This document shows, one piece after another, positions 8,711 to 17,196 of a DNA stretch of 64,000 nucleotides. The stretch is taken from the NCBI RefSeq assembly GCF_029714185.1, contig NZ_CP121671.1, forward strand, positions 3,100,001 to 3,164,000, given 5' to 3'. Below the pieces are notes generated by a model. It was not told where the DNA came from and did no database searches. It saw only the letters and a program-made list of their open reading frames with translations. How positions within the stretch are numbered: the first letter of the stretch is position 1; every line of letters begins with the position of its first letter. The position numbers and the translations under genes are program-made. Origin of the DNA: Halobacillus naozhouensis (GTDB lineage: Bacteria > Bacillota > Bacilli > Bacillales > Halobacillaceae).

Positions 8711-10108
8711 TTGACTATTAGTGTTACAGTCACAAAGGAAAAGGAAGTTTATTCAGTAACTGGAAATGAAGAGCTCGGCTCTTTCCCGTTGTACTCTCAA
8801 GAAGAGGTGGATCATTCGATTCAAAAAGCAAATCAAGCTCAAAAGAAATGGGCGAAAACAGAAGTATATAAACGGGCTGATATTCTACATGATTGGGCTG
8901 ACCGTCTAGCCGCTAAAAAAGAGCAAATCGGTGAAATGATCTCTAAAGAAGTTGGGAAAAATCGTTCTTCTGCAGTAAAAGAGGTTGTCCGAACAGCTGA
9001 TTTAATCCGTTACACAGCTGAAGAAGGCTGTAGAATCCACGGGGACATGCTGAGAGGAGATTCTTTCCGCGGAGGAAGTTCTAAGAAAATGGCTATGGTC
9101 GAACGCGAACCGCTTGGCGTTGTATTAGCAATTTCTCCATTTAACTATCCTGTCAACTTAGCAGCCTCAAAAATTGCCCCAGCTTTAATGGCAGGGAATG
9201 CCGTCGTATTCAAGCCTGCTTCACAGGGTGCATTAAGTGGTCAATTAATGATTGAAGCCCTGCTTGAGACAGAACTTCACCATGACACCGTCCAATGTAT
9301 AACTGGGAAGGGTTCAGAGATTGGCGATTTTCTTGTTACTCACCCACAAGTGAGTATGATTACATTCACCGGAAGTACTGCCACAGGTCAATCCATTTCT
9401 AAAAAAGCAAATATGATCCCTGTTGTTCTCGAGTTAGGAGGTAAAGACCCTGCAATTGTTCTCGATGATGCCGATCTTGATCTGGCTGCAGATCAAATTG
9501 TCAGCGGGGCTTTTTCTTACTCTGGACAGCGATGTACCGCCATCAAACGAGTATTAGTCGATGAGAAAGTAGCAGATAAACTGTCAGAGAAAATTGCACA
9601 AAAAGTTGATGGACTAACTGTTGGAAACCCAGAAGATGACGCTGTCGTTACACCATTGATCGATCCCAATGCGGCTGATTTTGTACAAGGATTAATTGAT
9701 GATGCCTTACAAAATGGAGCAGAACTTGTTACAGGTAATAAACGTGAAGGCAATTTAATTTATCCTACACTGCTTGATCATGTACTCCCTCACATGAAGG
9801 TGGCTTGGGAAGAACCTTTTGGGCCAGTACTGCCAATCATTCGTGTACAGGATGAAGCTGATCTTGTTTCCATCGCTAATGAGTCAGATTATGGCCTGCA
9901 AGCCAGCGTTTTTACAGCAAACGTTCAAAAAGCCATGGACATTGGGGCAAAACTAAACGTCGGTTCCGTACAATATAATGCGAAAACTGAACGTGGACCC
10001 GATCATTTCCCCTTCCTCGGTGCTAAAAACTCCGGCCTTGGTTCACAAGGAATCCGCCGCAGCATCGAATCCATGACAAGAGACAAACTATTCGTACTTA
10101 ATATGTAA
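8711..10108 (+). CDS. gapN: NADP-dependent glyceraldehyde-3-phosphate dehydrogenase, non-phosphorylating
   Basis: About 465 residues of the aldehyde dehydrogenase superfamily. Long stretches read like streptococcal GapN: the EVVRTADLIRYTAEEG block, AISPFNYPVNLA, LELGGKD with the general-base glutamate, SGQRCTAIKRVLV with the catalytic cysteine, WEEPFGPVLPIIRV and FPFLGAKNSG. GapN oxidises glyceraldehyde-3-phosphate directly to 3-phosphoglycerate, making NADPH and bypassing one ATP-forming step. The start is uncertain: AGGAG at 8704-8708 is followed by TTG at 8711 (very close) and by an unusual ATT at 8717 (better spaced). A cre-like site and a good promoter lie upstream. A gene-end hairpin repeat follows. 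Confidence 0.9.
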   Translation: MTISVTVTKEKEVYSVTGNEELGSFPLYSQEEVDHSIQKANQAQKKWAKTEVYKRADILHDWADRLAAKKEQIGEMISKEVGKNRSSAVKEVVRTADLIRYTAEEGCRIHGDMLRGDSFRGGSSKKMAMVEREPLGVVLAISPFNYPVNLAASKIAPALMAGNAVVFKPASQGALSGQLMIEALLETELHHDTVQCITGKGSEIGDFLVTHPQVSMITFTGSTATGQSISKKANMIPVVLELGGKDPAIVLDDADLDLAADQIVSGAFSYSGQRCTAIKRVLVDEKVADKLSEKIAQKVDGLTVGNPEDDAVVTPLIDPNAADFVQGLIDDALQNGAELVTGNKREGNLIYPTLLDHVLPHMKVAWEEPFGPVLPIIRVQDEADLVSIANESDYGLQASVFTANVQKAMDIGAKLNVGSVQYNAKTERGPDHFPFLGAKNSGLGSQGIRRSIESMTRDKLFVLNM

Positions 10109-10117
10109 CCTATAAAA

Positions 10118-10160
10118 TACCACCTCAGGTCATCCAAATATTGGATGACCTGAGGTGGTA
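10118..10160. repeat. Gene-end hairpin repeat, copy 2
   Basis: Arms 10118-10137 and 10141-10160 form a perfect 20-bp stem containing the core CCACCTCAGGTCATCCA. It begins 9 bases after the gapN stop, between convergent genes, and has A/T-rich flanks. It can act as a two-way terminator. Confidence 0.9.
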
Positions 10161-10190
10161 AAAAAAGGATAATAATACATTTTATTAAGG

Positions 10191-11177
10191 TTATTTTTCC
10201 ACTAATGCATCGGCAACTTCAACCGCTAACCGTTCAGCAGATAAAGGCCCTGCAAATGTCCCCATATCACCAGGAAGTTCATATGTGCGATCCTCTTTTA
10301 CAAATTCAAGGTTCGTCCAAGCAGGGTTATCCGCAAATTGGTTCGTAAAGATGTTGTCATCCTCCTGAACGAGATAAAAGAAATGGGCATTTTGGTAATT
10401 TTGCAGCGCTTCTACAGAAGACGAAATAAATCCATAAACCTGTGGCTTTTCAACCTCCACGGCGTTATCTACTCCCATTTGTTCTAATACCCCTGCTACC
10501 ACAGAGTTATCTGTAAACAGCCTCATAATCGGCGAATTTTGGGATGTAAAAGCCTGAGTAACTACGGCTTTGATGTCAGATAATCCAGCTTCTTCAATCC
10601 GTCTCCCCTGTTCTTCAAACGTCTGCTCTAACTGCTGCTTGACTGTCTCGGCCTCTTTTTGTTTATCAAAAATTTTGGCTACTGTATCAAATTCATTCAA
10701 CATATGCTGATATTGATTTTCCACTCCTTCTTCTGAATAAGGAGCAAATAATACAGTAGGGGCTATCGATTCCAGTTCTTCTATAATTGCTTCATGACGG
10801 TATTTTGCACCAATGATGAGGTCTGGCTTTAATCGTGCAATGGCCTCTAGGTTTGGTTCTGCCCGCGTCCCCACATCTTTTGTAGATTCAGGGAGCGGTG
10901 CGCCTACGTTGATCCATTTATTATAACCTTCTACATCTGATACACCGACAGGTTTAATTCCTAATGGCAGCATATGCTCCACATAAGTCCACTCGAGAAC
11001 TACAACCCTTTGCGGTACGCCTTGGATTGTTTGCTCTCCCAATCCTGTATCAACTGTTACAGAACGTTCAGACTCACTTTCCGCTTTACTGTCTTTTACT
11101 TCTTGATCACTTTTATTACAAGCTGCCATTATAACTAGTAAAAGTAATACGATAAACAGCCCAAGTTTCTTCGTCAT
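10191..11177 (-). CDS. Iron-siderophore ABC transporter substrate-binding lipoprotein
   Basis: A 328-residue secreted lipoprotein: a hydrophobic signal segment ending in the lipobox MAAC (cysteine near residue 20), then a serine/glutamate-rich linker and a periplasmic-binding fold of the FecB/YfiY class (TroA-like). VVVLEWTYVEHMLPLGIKPVGV and PDLIIGAKYRHEAI are typical of ferric-siderophore binders. The protein would sit outside the membrane and pass the iron complex to an ABC permease, but no permease or ATPase gene is adjacent, so it is a solo receptor. A Fur-type palindrome upstream implies repression by iron. Confidence 0.9.
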   Translation of the reverse strand: MTKKLGLFIVLLLLVIMAACNKSDQEVKDSKAESESERSVTVDTGLGEQTIQGVPQRVVVLEWTYVEHMLPLGIKPVGVSDVEGYNKWINVGAPLPESTKDVGTRAEPNLEAIARLKPDLIIGAKYRHEAIIEELESIAPTVLFAPYSEEGVENQYQHMLNEFDTVAKIFDKQKEAETVKQQLEQTFEEQGRRIEEAGLSDIKAVVTQAFTSQNSPIMRLFTDNSVVAGVLEQMGVDNAVEVEKPQVYGFISSSVEALQNYQNAHFFYLVQEDDNIFTNQFADNPAWTNLEFVKEDRTYELPGDMGTFAGPLSAERLAVEVADALVEK

Positions 11178-11235
11178 TCATTATCCACTCCATTGACTTA
11201 TTTCAATTGGATCTAAAAACATTATGTATAACTCC

Positions 11236-11274
11236 GATCACAATTGATAAGGATTATCATTATCAATTGTGATC
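11236..11274 (-). promoter_or_regulatory. Fur box inside a larger palindrome
   Basis: TGATAAGGATTATCA (11245-11259) differs from the 15-base Fur consensus TGATAATNATTATCA at one base. It is embedded in a perfect 15-bp inverted repeat (11236-11250 and 11260-11274) around nine bases, so several overlapping Fur half-sites may be present. It lies about 60 bases upstream of the binding-protein start. Confidence 0.8.
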
Positions 11275-11307
11275 ATATCCCTATCCTAGTAGTTTGTCAA
11301 CATATAA

Positions 11308-11346
11308 AAAGCCCCTAACTTGGAACAGAAATGTTCTGAGTTAGAG
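11308..11346 (-). terminator. Terminator of the SDR gene
   Basis: On the minus strand CTAACT and GAACA pair with their complements around a 4-base loop, with a 2-base internal bulge, followed by GGGCTTTTT. It begins about 10 bases after the SDR stop. Confidence 0.75.
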
Positions 11347-11354
11347 ACTTACAA

Positions 11355-12152
11355 CTAAAGTGCTTTTACTAATCCGCCATCGATCACAAGAGATTGACCT
11401 GTCAGATATGTGTTCCCGCCTGATGCAAGAAAAACAACTGCTTTCGCAAACTCCTCAGGTTCCCCATAACGTCCCATCGGTATCGATTTCTCCGCTTTTT
11501 CTCTAATCTCCTCAGGCGTTACACCTAAATTCTCAGCATTCTTCTCATCAAGTGAAGCTACACGGTCCGTGGCAATCCTGCCCGGCCCTACAGTATTGAT
11601 CAAAATATTATCCTTAGCCAACTCCTGAGACAGACTTTTCGATAATCCTACAATTCCCGCCCGGAATGTATTCGACAGGATCAGATTATCCAATGTCTGT
11701 TTAATAGAAGAAGAAGCAATATTAATTATTCTACCGCTTTGTTTCTTTTTCATAAAAGGCAGTACTTCCCGGATTGTCCTGATAAAGCTTAACAAGTTTA
11801 GCTCATATGCATGATTCCAGTCTTGATCTTCAAAGTCAGCAAAAGTTCCTGCTGGAGGCCCTCCCGCATTATTAATTAACACATCAATCGTTCCATTCCA
11901 CTCAGCAGCAGTTCGTGCCAGACGTTTAATTTGCTCAGGATTCGTTACATCACACACTATGTAGCTGACATGTGGGTTCCCGCTACTTTCCTTGATCTCA
12001 GTTTGCGTCTTTCTTAGCTCGTCCTCACTTCTGCTCGATAGTAAAACATGCGCTCCTTCTTTTGCAAACTCTAATGCGGTGGCCTTCCCCAGGCCTTTGC
12101 TCGCTGCTGTGACCACGACCGACTTTCCATTTAAGTCCAAGTCCATGCCCAT
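11355..12152 (-). CDS. Short-chain dehydrogenase/reductase with an altered catalytic motif
   Basis: 265 residues with a classical SDR Rossmann fold. TAASKGLGKATA (about 14-25) is the cofactor loop and NNAGG (about 92-96) the structural motif. The active-site serine is plausible in INIASSS. Where classical enzymes have YxxxK, this protein reads SNTFR, so both catalytic tyrosine and lysine appear replaced. The C-terminal GGNTYLTGQSLVIDGGL block is normal. A BKR-like branch of SDRs is known to lack a perfect tetrad, so this need not mean decay. The enzyme is cytoplasmic with an unknown substrate. ATGs at 12152 and 12146 are both possible starts. Confidence 0.8.
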   Translation of the reverse strand: MGMDLDLNGKSVVVTAASKGLGKATALEFAKEGAHVLLSSRSEDELRKTQTEIKESSGNPHVSYIVCDVTNPEQIKRLARTAAEWNGTIDVLINNAGGPPAGTFADFEDQDWNHAYELNLLSFIRTIREVLPFMKKKQSGRIINIASSSIKQTLDNLILSNTFRAGIVGLSKSLSQELAKDNILINTVGPGRIATDRVASLDEKNAENLGVTPEEIREKAEKSIPMGRYGEPEEFAKAVVFLASGGNTYLTGQSLVIDGGLVKAL

Positions 12153-12426
12153 CCATCCCTTCTCTATTAAATTTCATCTGTCTTCGGCCTTGTTTCTATA
12201 TTTGTATTATACATTCAAGTGATGGAATTTTCAGTTTTTTGCTTCTAAAGTGATAATTCTAGCTCCAGAAGAAAATCACGCCAAAAAACCTTGAAAAATG
12301 ACATAAGGACTTCTTGGTATATAGTTATTTATCATTATTCTCTTCTTGTATTAATACGAACTTATTCTGAATTCTACTAATATTCCGATTTTCCATCTGG
12401 CTCATGGTAATGCTGCCCCACGAAAA

Positions 12427-13349
12427 CTAAGTCACATTATTCCCACCTAGATCTTCTTTTTCCCTTGGCCTTATCCTCAAGTCAAAGAGATTTTGTAATT
12501 CACCCAGGAGTTGCTTAACTGGCAGCAGACCCGTTGGAGGAATGATAGGCCGCCGCGTTTGTTCTAATCCAATGGTCACGTTGGCCGTTTCATTACTTCC
12601 TAGCTAAACAGCAGTTGCTTTCGATACATAGTCCGGGTCAGAGGCTATCAAAATATATTCACCAGGAGGTAAGTTGGCAAACAAACACACCATGTAGATC
12701 CGTGATCACAGCTTTTATAGTTTCCCCGCGTATATTCCTCAACGTCACGGTTGCTCCAGAAATAGGCTCTTAAGTGTTTTCATTAATGACCCGGCCAGTA
12801 ATCGAACCCGGTTGTAAGACCGTTTCTAATGCAAAGTTTACGGTTTCCTCTTCTTCAGGTCCAAACACAACTATTAGAGTTCGGGTTTCGCTCTTCGCTA
12901 AGAATTTGTCCGCCGAACCGGGCTGGGTTAAAGACTAGGTGAAAATTCACTGTTCCCTTTGCATACCTCATTATGGAAACATATGGATAATTTACAAATC
13001 CGAAGGCATATACCTTTACCGTATAAACCTCCGGGTGGTAATGTCTCCAATACTATGGTAATTGGCAACTGTTTCATTCGAGACGATATCGGAACCAATT
13101 ATTACGGATTGAAATCCTTTGGGCGCTGCCGTCACATTATAAGATCAAGGGACTAAATTAGACTACTTCCATATAGGTAACTGTATAATTTACCCAGGCG
13201 CACACCCATAAACTGTAATATCCATTCTTATTTGTAGTTACGGATGCAATTAAGTGATGACAACTAATGGTTAATGGGACTATCGCTGTCTAAATGGGCT
13301 TTCCATTTTAGAGAAAAGCCTGAGACTGATTATCACTCGGAAATGGCAT
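12427..13349 (-). pseudogene. Decayed gene for a protein of carboxypeptidase-regulatory-like domains
   Basis: Reading the minus strand, an ATG at 13349 preceded by GGAGTG opens a reading frame of about 305 codons ending at TAG 12427-12429. It is broken by several in-frame stops and frame changes. Translating across these gives recognisable pieces in order: NGYYSLWV, APKGFQSV, NETVANYHS, VKVYAFGFVNYPYVS, GSITGRVINENT, EPISGATVTLRNIRGE, ANLPPGEYILIASDPDYV and NETANVTIGLEQ. The alternation G-x-V-x-(D/N)-x-x-x-(E/K)-P-I and L-P-P-G-x-Y is that of tandem CarboxypepD_reg/CNA-B-like beta-sandwich domains, common in surface and spore-associated proteins. Both ends look intact, so this is an entire gene in decay. 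It fills most of the gene-free stretch 12153-13634. Confidence 0.75.
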
Positions 13350-13575
13350 GGTTCTCACTCCATTAGATTAAAGTATTCTGCATTATGTCTATTCATATTA
13401 ATCAAATATGAATGGACCCCTGTCATCATAAGAATTAGTTTTTTCATCGCTTTTCTATAAAGGTCGAAATATCCATGGCGAAAGCAATTAAATCAAGCCT
13501 GCATAAGGAATAAGTATTCAATATATCCTTATAGGTTATGTGCGGAATTATCTACCAAGTTATGTGTACGCCCGT

Positions 13576-13601
13576 ACGATTGAATATAAAAATCATATGG
13601 T
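13576..13601 (+). promoter_or_regulatory. Candidate sigma-K promoter
   Basis: AC at 13576-13577 and CATATGGT (13594-13601, pattern CATANNNT) are 16 bases apart, the geometry of mother-cell sigma-K promoters. It lies 33 bases before the start of the first small DUF2642-like gene. The motif is short, so this is only suggestive on its own. Confidence 0.4.
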
Positions 13602-13634
13602 AAATAGAAACTATCATAGAAAGGATGAATATAA

Positions 13635-13997
13635 TTGGGAAATCTAACAGAAAGTCAGGCAAACCTATTGAGATTGGCGAACCAATTGTCACAAGGTATC
13701 ATGACAAGTGGCGTGGATTCGAATGTTTCACTTGATTTACCAGGATTAGATGTCGATGTAGATGTTGATTTAGGAGGAGACACTCCTCCAGATACTCCTA
13801 CACCTCCAGCAACACCTGACACACTAATTGAAGTATTGCTACGTTTACGGAACGAACAAGTGGAAATCACTACTCCATTTGGTACCGTTACCGGCACACT
13901 GTTGGTCGTAAGAAGCGACTATGTCGTAGTGGTGGAAGCTTCAGGAGCTCAAGTACTTGTCCGTATTGAAAAAATTGAACTAGTTAGTGAACTATAA
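13635..13997 (+). CDS. DUF2642/Sm-like small protein with acidic proline-rich linker
   Basis: 120 residues in three parts: an N-terminal helix (about 1-30), a low-complexity acidic/proline linker with DVDVDVD and PPDTPTPPATP (about 38-70), and a C-terminal beta domain (about 72-120) with VEITTPFGTVTGTLLVV, like the DUF2642 Sm-like fold found in spore-coat proteins such as CotB relatives. TTG at 13635 is the start, eight bases after AAAGGATG. It is followed 13 bases later by a second protein of similar fold. A possible sigma-K promoter suggests expression in the mother cell. Spore-surface location is inference. Confidence 0.65.
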   Translation: MGNLTESQANLLRLANQLSQGIMTSGVDSNVSLDLPGLDVDVDVDLGGDTPPDTPTPPATPDTLIEVLLRLRNEQVEITTPFGTVTGTLLVVRSDYVVVVEASGAQVLVRIEKIELVSEL

Positions 13998-14010
13998 AGG
14001 AGGGATATAG

Positions 14011-14223
14011 ATGTTTGAAGCGACATTTACTGCCGAACTCGCCACACACGTTGGGGCAAGAGTTGAAGTAGCTACCGATAACAATTTAATTGAAGGTCTT
14101 CTCTCAACAGTTACTGAAGATTTGGTTTTAGTCATTGAGGTAGATAGCGGATATGGCGACAATAACAAACTTTATATTTCTGTTGATGCAATCAACTTCG
14201 TTCGTTTACTTGTAACGGTATAA
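14011..14223 (+). CDS. DUF2642/Sm-like small protein
   Basis: 70 residues forming one beta-rich domain. GARVEVATDNNLIEGLLSTV and DLVLVIEV parallel the C-terminal half of the preceding gene, in the manner of DUF2642 domains. AAAGGAGGG lies eight bases before the ATG. The gene is 13 bases downstream of the previous one and is followed by a strong terminator, so the pair is a two-gene operon. No signal or membrane segment is present. Function unknown; a coat or exosporium component is the most natural guess. Confidence 0.65.
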   Translation: MFEATFTAELATHVGARVEVATDNNLIEGLLSTVTEDLVLVIEVDSGYGDNNKLYISVDAINFVRLLVTV

Positions 14224-14259
14224 AGGGTCACAACCCAACAGGAATGTAATGGAGTTAAG

Positions 14260-14290
14260 CACCCTGGTTTCAATTAACCAGGGTGTTTTT
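14260..14290 (+). terminator. Rho-independent terminator
   Basis: CACCCTGGTT (14260-14269) pairs perfectly with 14276-14285 around a 6-base loop and is followed by TTTTT. Confidence 0.9.
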
Positions 14291-14390
14291 CATTTAAACT
14301 AAAAACAAAAAGTGCAGTCCCATTCCTCGTACATTAACAATTTCAATAAATAATAATCCTGCTCCCAGCATATATGTGAAATGAATGAAC

Positions 14391-14423
14391 AAAAAAAGAG
14401 TACACCGTAACCGTGTACTCTTT
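14391..14423 (-). terminator. Rho-independent terminator of the Gfo/Idh gene
   Basis: An 11-bp stem (14395-14405 with 14413-14423) is followed on the minus strand by a T run. It lies 5 bases after the stop of the oxidoreductase gene. Confidence 0.85.
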
Positions 14424-14427
14424 AGAT

Positions 14428-15369
14428 TTAAGATTTATCTCTGCTGATGGCATCACTAATTTGATTAGTGACCACCAAGGTTTTCATTCCATCTTCTCCT
14501 GAAACAGTCGGCTCTGTATCAGACTGAATACAGGTTATAAAATCCAATAATTCAACACTTAGTGGCTGAATCGTATCGTCGACCTGTATAAGTTCAGTAA
14601 TGGTTACAGAACACTCACTCGTATTCTCTTTCATCATACGAGTGATTTTGATTTCCCTATTCAAAATGTCTGCTTCAATAAGTGCATCCTCGGTAAGAAT
14701 TTGAATCGTTCTTGCTTTGCGTTTGGATTTAAAACTTGCTGTAAGCTGGGCTGTCACCCCTCGTGAAGACTTGGTGATCACCACAGCATGTTTTGGTGTG
14801 TCTTCCATGACTTTGCCTAAAGCATGGAATTCCACTACTTTATCGTCCAGAAACTCCCTTAGGATATACAGATCGTGAATCATTAAATCTTTTACAACAT
14901 CCACATTTCTAACCCTTTGATTGTATGGACTCATTCTATGAAAATCGATCGCAATGATCTCCTGACTTTCTACTTCTTTTTTAAGAACTTGAATGAGTGG
15001 GTTAAACAGCTCAATATGCCCTACTTGAAGTTTAATCCCTGCTTCCCTGGCTTTCTTAACCAAATCTTTTGCCTGATGAACCGTACTCGTAATCGGTTTT
15101 TCCATGAGCATGTGCACCTTGTGCTGAATACAAGTTAATCCAATTCCATAATGAAATTTAGTCGGCACAGCAATGCTGACGGCATCTACTGAATTTAATA
15201 GGTCATTCATAGATTGAAATGGTGTGACCTGGTATTTTTCAGCCATTTGATGACAACGTTCATGATCGTTGTCGTATATACCGACAAGCTGGCAATGTTC
15301 ATGCATCGACAAATACGTTCGCACATGATTCTCTCCCATATTCCCTGTTCCAATTACACCGACCTTCAT
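14428..15369 (-). CDS. Gfo/Idh/MocA family oxidoreductase
   Basis: 313 residues. The N-terminal VGVIGTGNMGENH (about 3-15) is the NAD(P)-binding loop, and MEKPITSTVHQA (about 94-105) carries the EKP motif in which lysine helps catalysis. The C-terminal alpha/beta domain (about 125-310) binds the substrate. Family members oxidise or reduce sugars and nucleotide sugars. Next to WecB/WecC-type genes, a role in making a modified uronic or amino sugar for the glycan is likely. The ATG at 15369 follows GAGGAG; a GTG 15 bases upstream overlaps that site. Divergent from the glycan operon. Confidence 0.85.
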   Translation of the reverse strand: MKVGVIGTGNMGENHVRTYLSMHEHCQLVGIYDNDHERCHQMAEKYQVTPFQSMNDLLNSVDAVSIAVPTKFHYGIGLTCIQHKVHMLMEKPITSTVHQAKDLVKKAREAGIKLQVGHIELFNPLIQVLKKEVESQEIIAIDFHRMSPYNQRVRNVDVVKDLMIHDLYILREFLDDKVVEFHALGKVMEDTPKHAVVITKSSRGVTAQLTASFKSKRKARTIQILTEDALIEADILNREIKITRMMKENTSECSVTITELIQVDDTIQPLSVELLDFITCIQSDTEPTVSGEDGMKTLVVTNQISDAISRDKS

Positions 15370-15432
15370 AATAAATCTCCTCACTCTAATAAATACTAAT
15401 GTATTCTATGTTCCAGCTATTGTGCGAAATAG

Positions 15433-15458
15433 ACTGTCATAACGGTTAATCATAAATT
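15433..15458 (+). promoter_or_regulatory. Candidate sigma-K promoter of the glycan operon
   Basis: AC (15433-15434) and CATAAATT (15451-15458) are separated by 16 bases, as in sigma-K promoters. It lies 57 bases before the CgeB-like gene. B. subtilis cgeB itself is expressed from sigma-K, which supports the reading. Confidence 0.45.
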
Positions 15459-15515
15459 TGGCGTTTGTCCATCTGGTCAACTGCTAGATTATTTAGAAGA
15501 GAGGAGATAACGTAC

Positions 15516-16442
15516 GTGATAAATGTCTTGTTTATCGCAGAAGACACCTCACAAATGATACACAAGAACTTTTACTATTTAGAACAGGAACTTGCTAAGT
15601 CAGTAAACTTAACGGTGTGGAGAAAACCTGGCCATATCGACTACATTTTGAAACAGCTGCCTAATCAGCCGGATTTTATCTTGCTGTTAAATGATATCGA
15701 CCGACAAATGGCCCCAACCATTAAAGGACTTTCTACTGTACGTATTCCAACAGGACTGTTTGTAAATGACGTTCACCGGCTTACAAATCTCAGGCGGAAC
15801 TTTATAGCAAAACATAAGATTGATTATCTCTTTACGATCGTGCGAGACAAATGTGCGGAGACCTACCCAGAATTCAAAAATAAAATGGAATGGTTTCCTC
15901 ATTTCGTTAATACAGAATTATGTAAGGACTATGGGTTAGAAAAAGAGATCGACCTATTAATGATGGGGGCAGTAAATGACGATTATTATCCCTTAAGGAG
16001 AAAAATAGTCGAGTCGTATGAAGGAAACGAGGAGTTCGTCTATCACAACCATCCAGGTTATCGACGTTTCGATGCAGGGGAGGAAAGCCGCCATTTTATT
16101 GACGAATTGTATGCACGGGAAATCAACCGGGCAAAAATTTTCTTCACAAGTCCCTCTATTCTTAATTATCCGGTCATAAAATATTTCGAGGTGCTGGCCT
16201 GTAGAACTTTGTTACTGGCACCGACCTTTAAAGAGTTAGAGGACCTTGGCTTTATTCCAGGGGTCCATTTTGTACCAATCAATGAAAACAACTTTAAGGA
16301 AAAGGCGGCCTATTATTTAAAGAATGAAACAGAACGGGAATCTATAGCTGACCAGGGATATGAATTTATCCGGCAAAGGCATTCCCTAACAGTACGTACT
16401 CAACAGCTCGTTACCCGGTTAGAAGAAATTCTTCATCACTAA
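15516..16442 (+). CDS. CgeB-like glycosyltransferase
   Basis: 308 residues of the GT-B type. The C-terminal third (about 205-300) contains AKIFFTSPSILNYPVIKYFEVLACRTLLLAP, the pattern of the Glyco_trans_1_2 domain shared with spore maturation protein CgeB. The acidic EVLACR segment would bind the nucleotide-sugar donor. No membrane segment is visible. GAGGAG precedes a GTG at 15516 by nine bases; an ATG 51 bases upstream has no site. First gene of a + strand run continuing to 20651, 18 bases ahead of an acyltransferase. In B. subtilis CgeB affects the outermost spore layer, so a spore glycan is a fair inference. Confidence 0.75.
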   Translation: MINVLFIAEDTSQMIHKNFYYLEQELAKSVNLTVWRKPGHIDYILKQLPNQPDFILLLNDIDRQMAPTIKGLSTVRIPTGLFVNDVHRLTNLRRNFIAKHKIDYLFTIVRDKCAETYPEFKNKMEWFPHFVNTELCKDYGLEKEIDLLMMGAVNDDYYPLRRKIVESYEGNEEFVYHNHPGYRRFDAGEESRHFIDELYAREINRAKIFFTSPSILNYPVIKYFEVLACRTLLLAPTFKELEDLGFIPGVHFVPINENNFKEKAAYYLKNETERESIADQGYEFIRQRHSLTVRTQQLVTRLEEILHH

Positions 16443-16460
16443 GAAGGGGGTTTTATTAAG

Positions 16461-17141
16461 ATGTCTAACATTCCTAACAGTGCGCAGCTTGGGAACAACG
16501 TAGTCATTGAAGAAGACGTCATAATCGGTGAACATGTAGTGATCGGTCATAATACTATTCTGCTTAAAGGTACCCAAATTGGAGACCATGTCACAGTCGG
16601 CAGTAATTGCGTGCTTGGCATACAGCCCAGCATCAATCAGAGAATGCGTAAAATTGCAAAAATGGATAAACAGCTTACGATCGAATCCGGTGCTCGGATC
16701 GGCCATGTGGTTTCCATCTATTCAGGTACCCAAATTGGAAGAAACGTGTTTATTGGGGATCATGCAAGTATCAGGGAAAATGTTTCGGTTGGTGAGGAAT
16801 CAGTGGTGGGAAGAGCTGCGATTGTTGAATTAAACACTAGTATTGGAAAGTCCTGTACCATTCAAACACTGGCCTATGTTACAGGTGATACAACGCTTGA
16901 GGATCATGTGTTTATTGGTCCATGTGTATCAATGTCCAATGATAAATACATGGGGGCTCAAGATTATTCCCTGAAAGGTCCGCATATTAAAAAAGGAGCT
17001 AAGATTGGAAACAATGCCTCTCTCCTACCAGGGATTACAGTGGGCAGCAATACTATAATCGGTGCGGGAGCTGTGGTCACGAAGGATGCGGAAGATAACA
17101 TCGTGGCTGCAGGGGTTCCGGCTAAAAAAATAAATTCCTAA
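16461..17141 (+). CDS. Left-handed beta-helix (hexapeptide) acyltransferase
   Basis: 226 residues made largely of imperfect [IV]-G-x-x-x hexapeptide turns (IGEHVVIG, IGDHVTVG, IGRNVFIG, IGNNASLLPG, VGSNTIIGAG), the left-handed beta-helix of trimeric acyl- or acetyltransferases. The ending AGVPAKKIN is characteristic of sugar O- and N-acetyltransferases of glycan clusters (WbpD/VioB-like). Probably acetylates an amino sugar nucleotide; the DegT aminotransferase at 26592 could supply the amine. AAGGGGG precedes the ATG. A degraded second copy of this C-terminus lies at 18225-18350. Confidence 0.85.
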   Translation: MSNIPNSAQLGNNVVIEEDVIIGEHVVIGHNTILLKGTQIGDHVTVGSNCVLGIQPSINQRMRKIAKMDKQLTIESGARIGHVVSIYSGTQIGRNVFIGDHASIRENVSVGEESVVGRAAIVELNTSIGKSCTIQTLAYVTGDTTLEDHVFIGPCVSMSNDKYMGAQDYSLKGPHIKKGAKIGNNASLLPGITVGSNTIIGAGAVVTKDAEDNIVAAGVPAKKINS

Positions 17142-17196
17142 AAGTTTTCCAACTACATCTGAAATACCTTTCAATAGTTAAAAGGGGTGGAATGTA

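Noticed and set aside
12959..13156. A 65-codon + strand ORF in the gene-poor region
   Set aside because: It is antisense to the decayed carboxypeptidase-regulatory-like gene, has no ribosome site and no protein-like composition.
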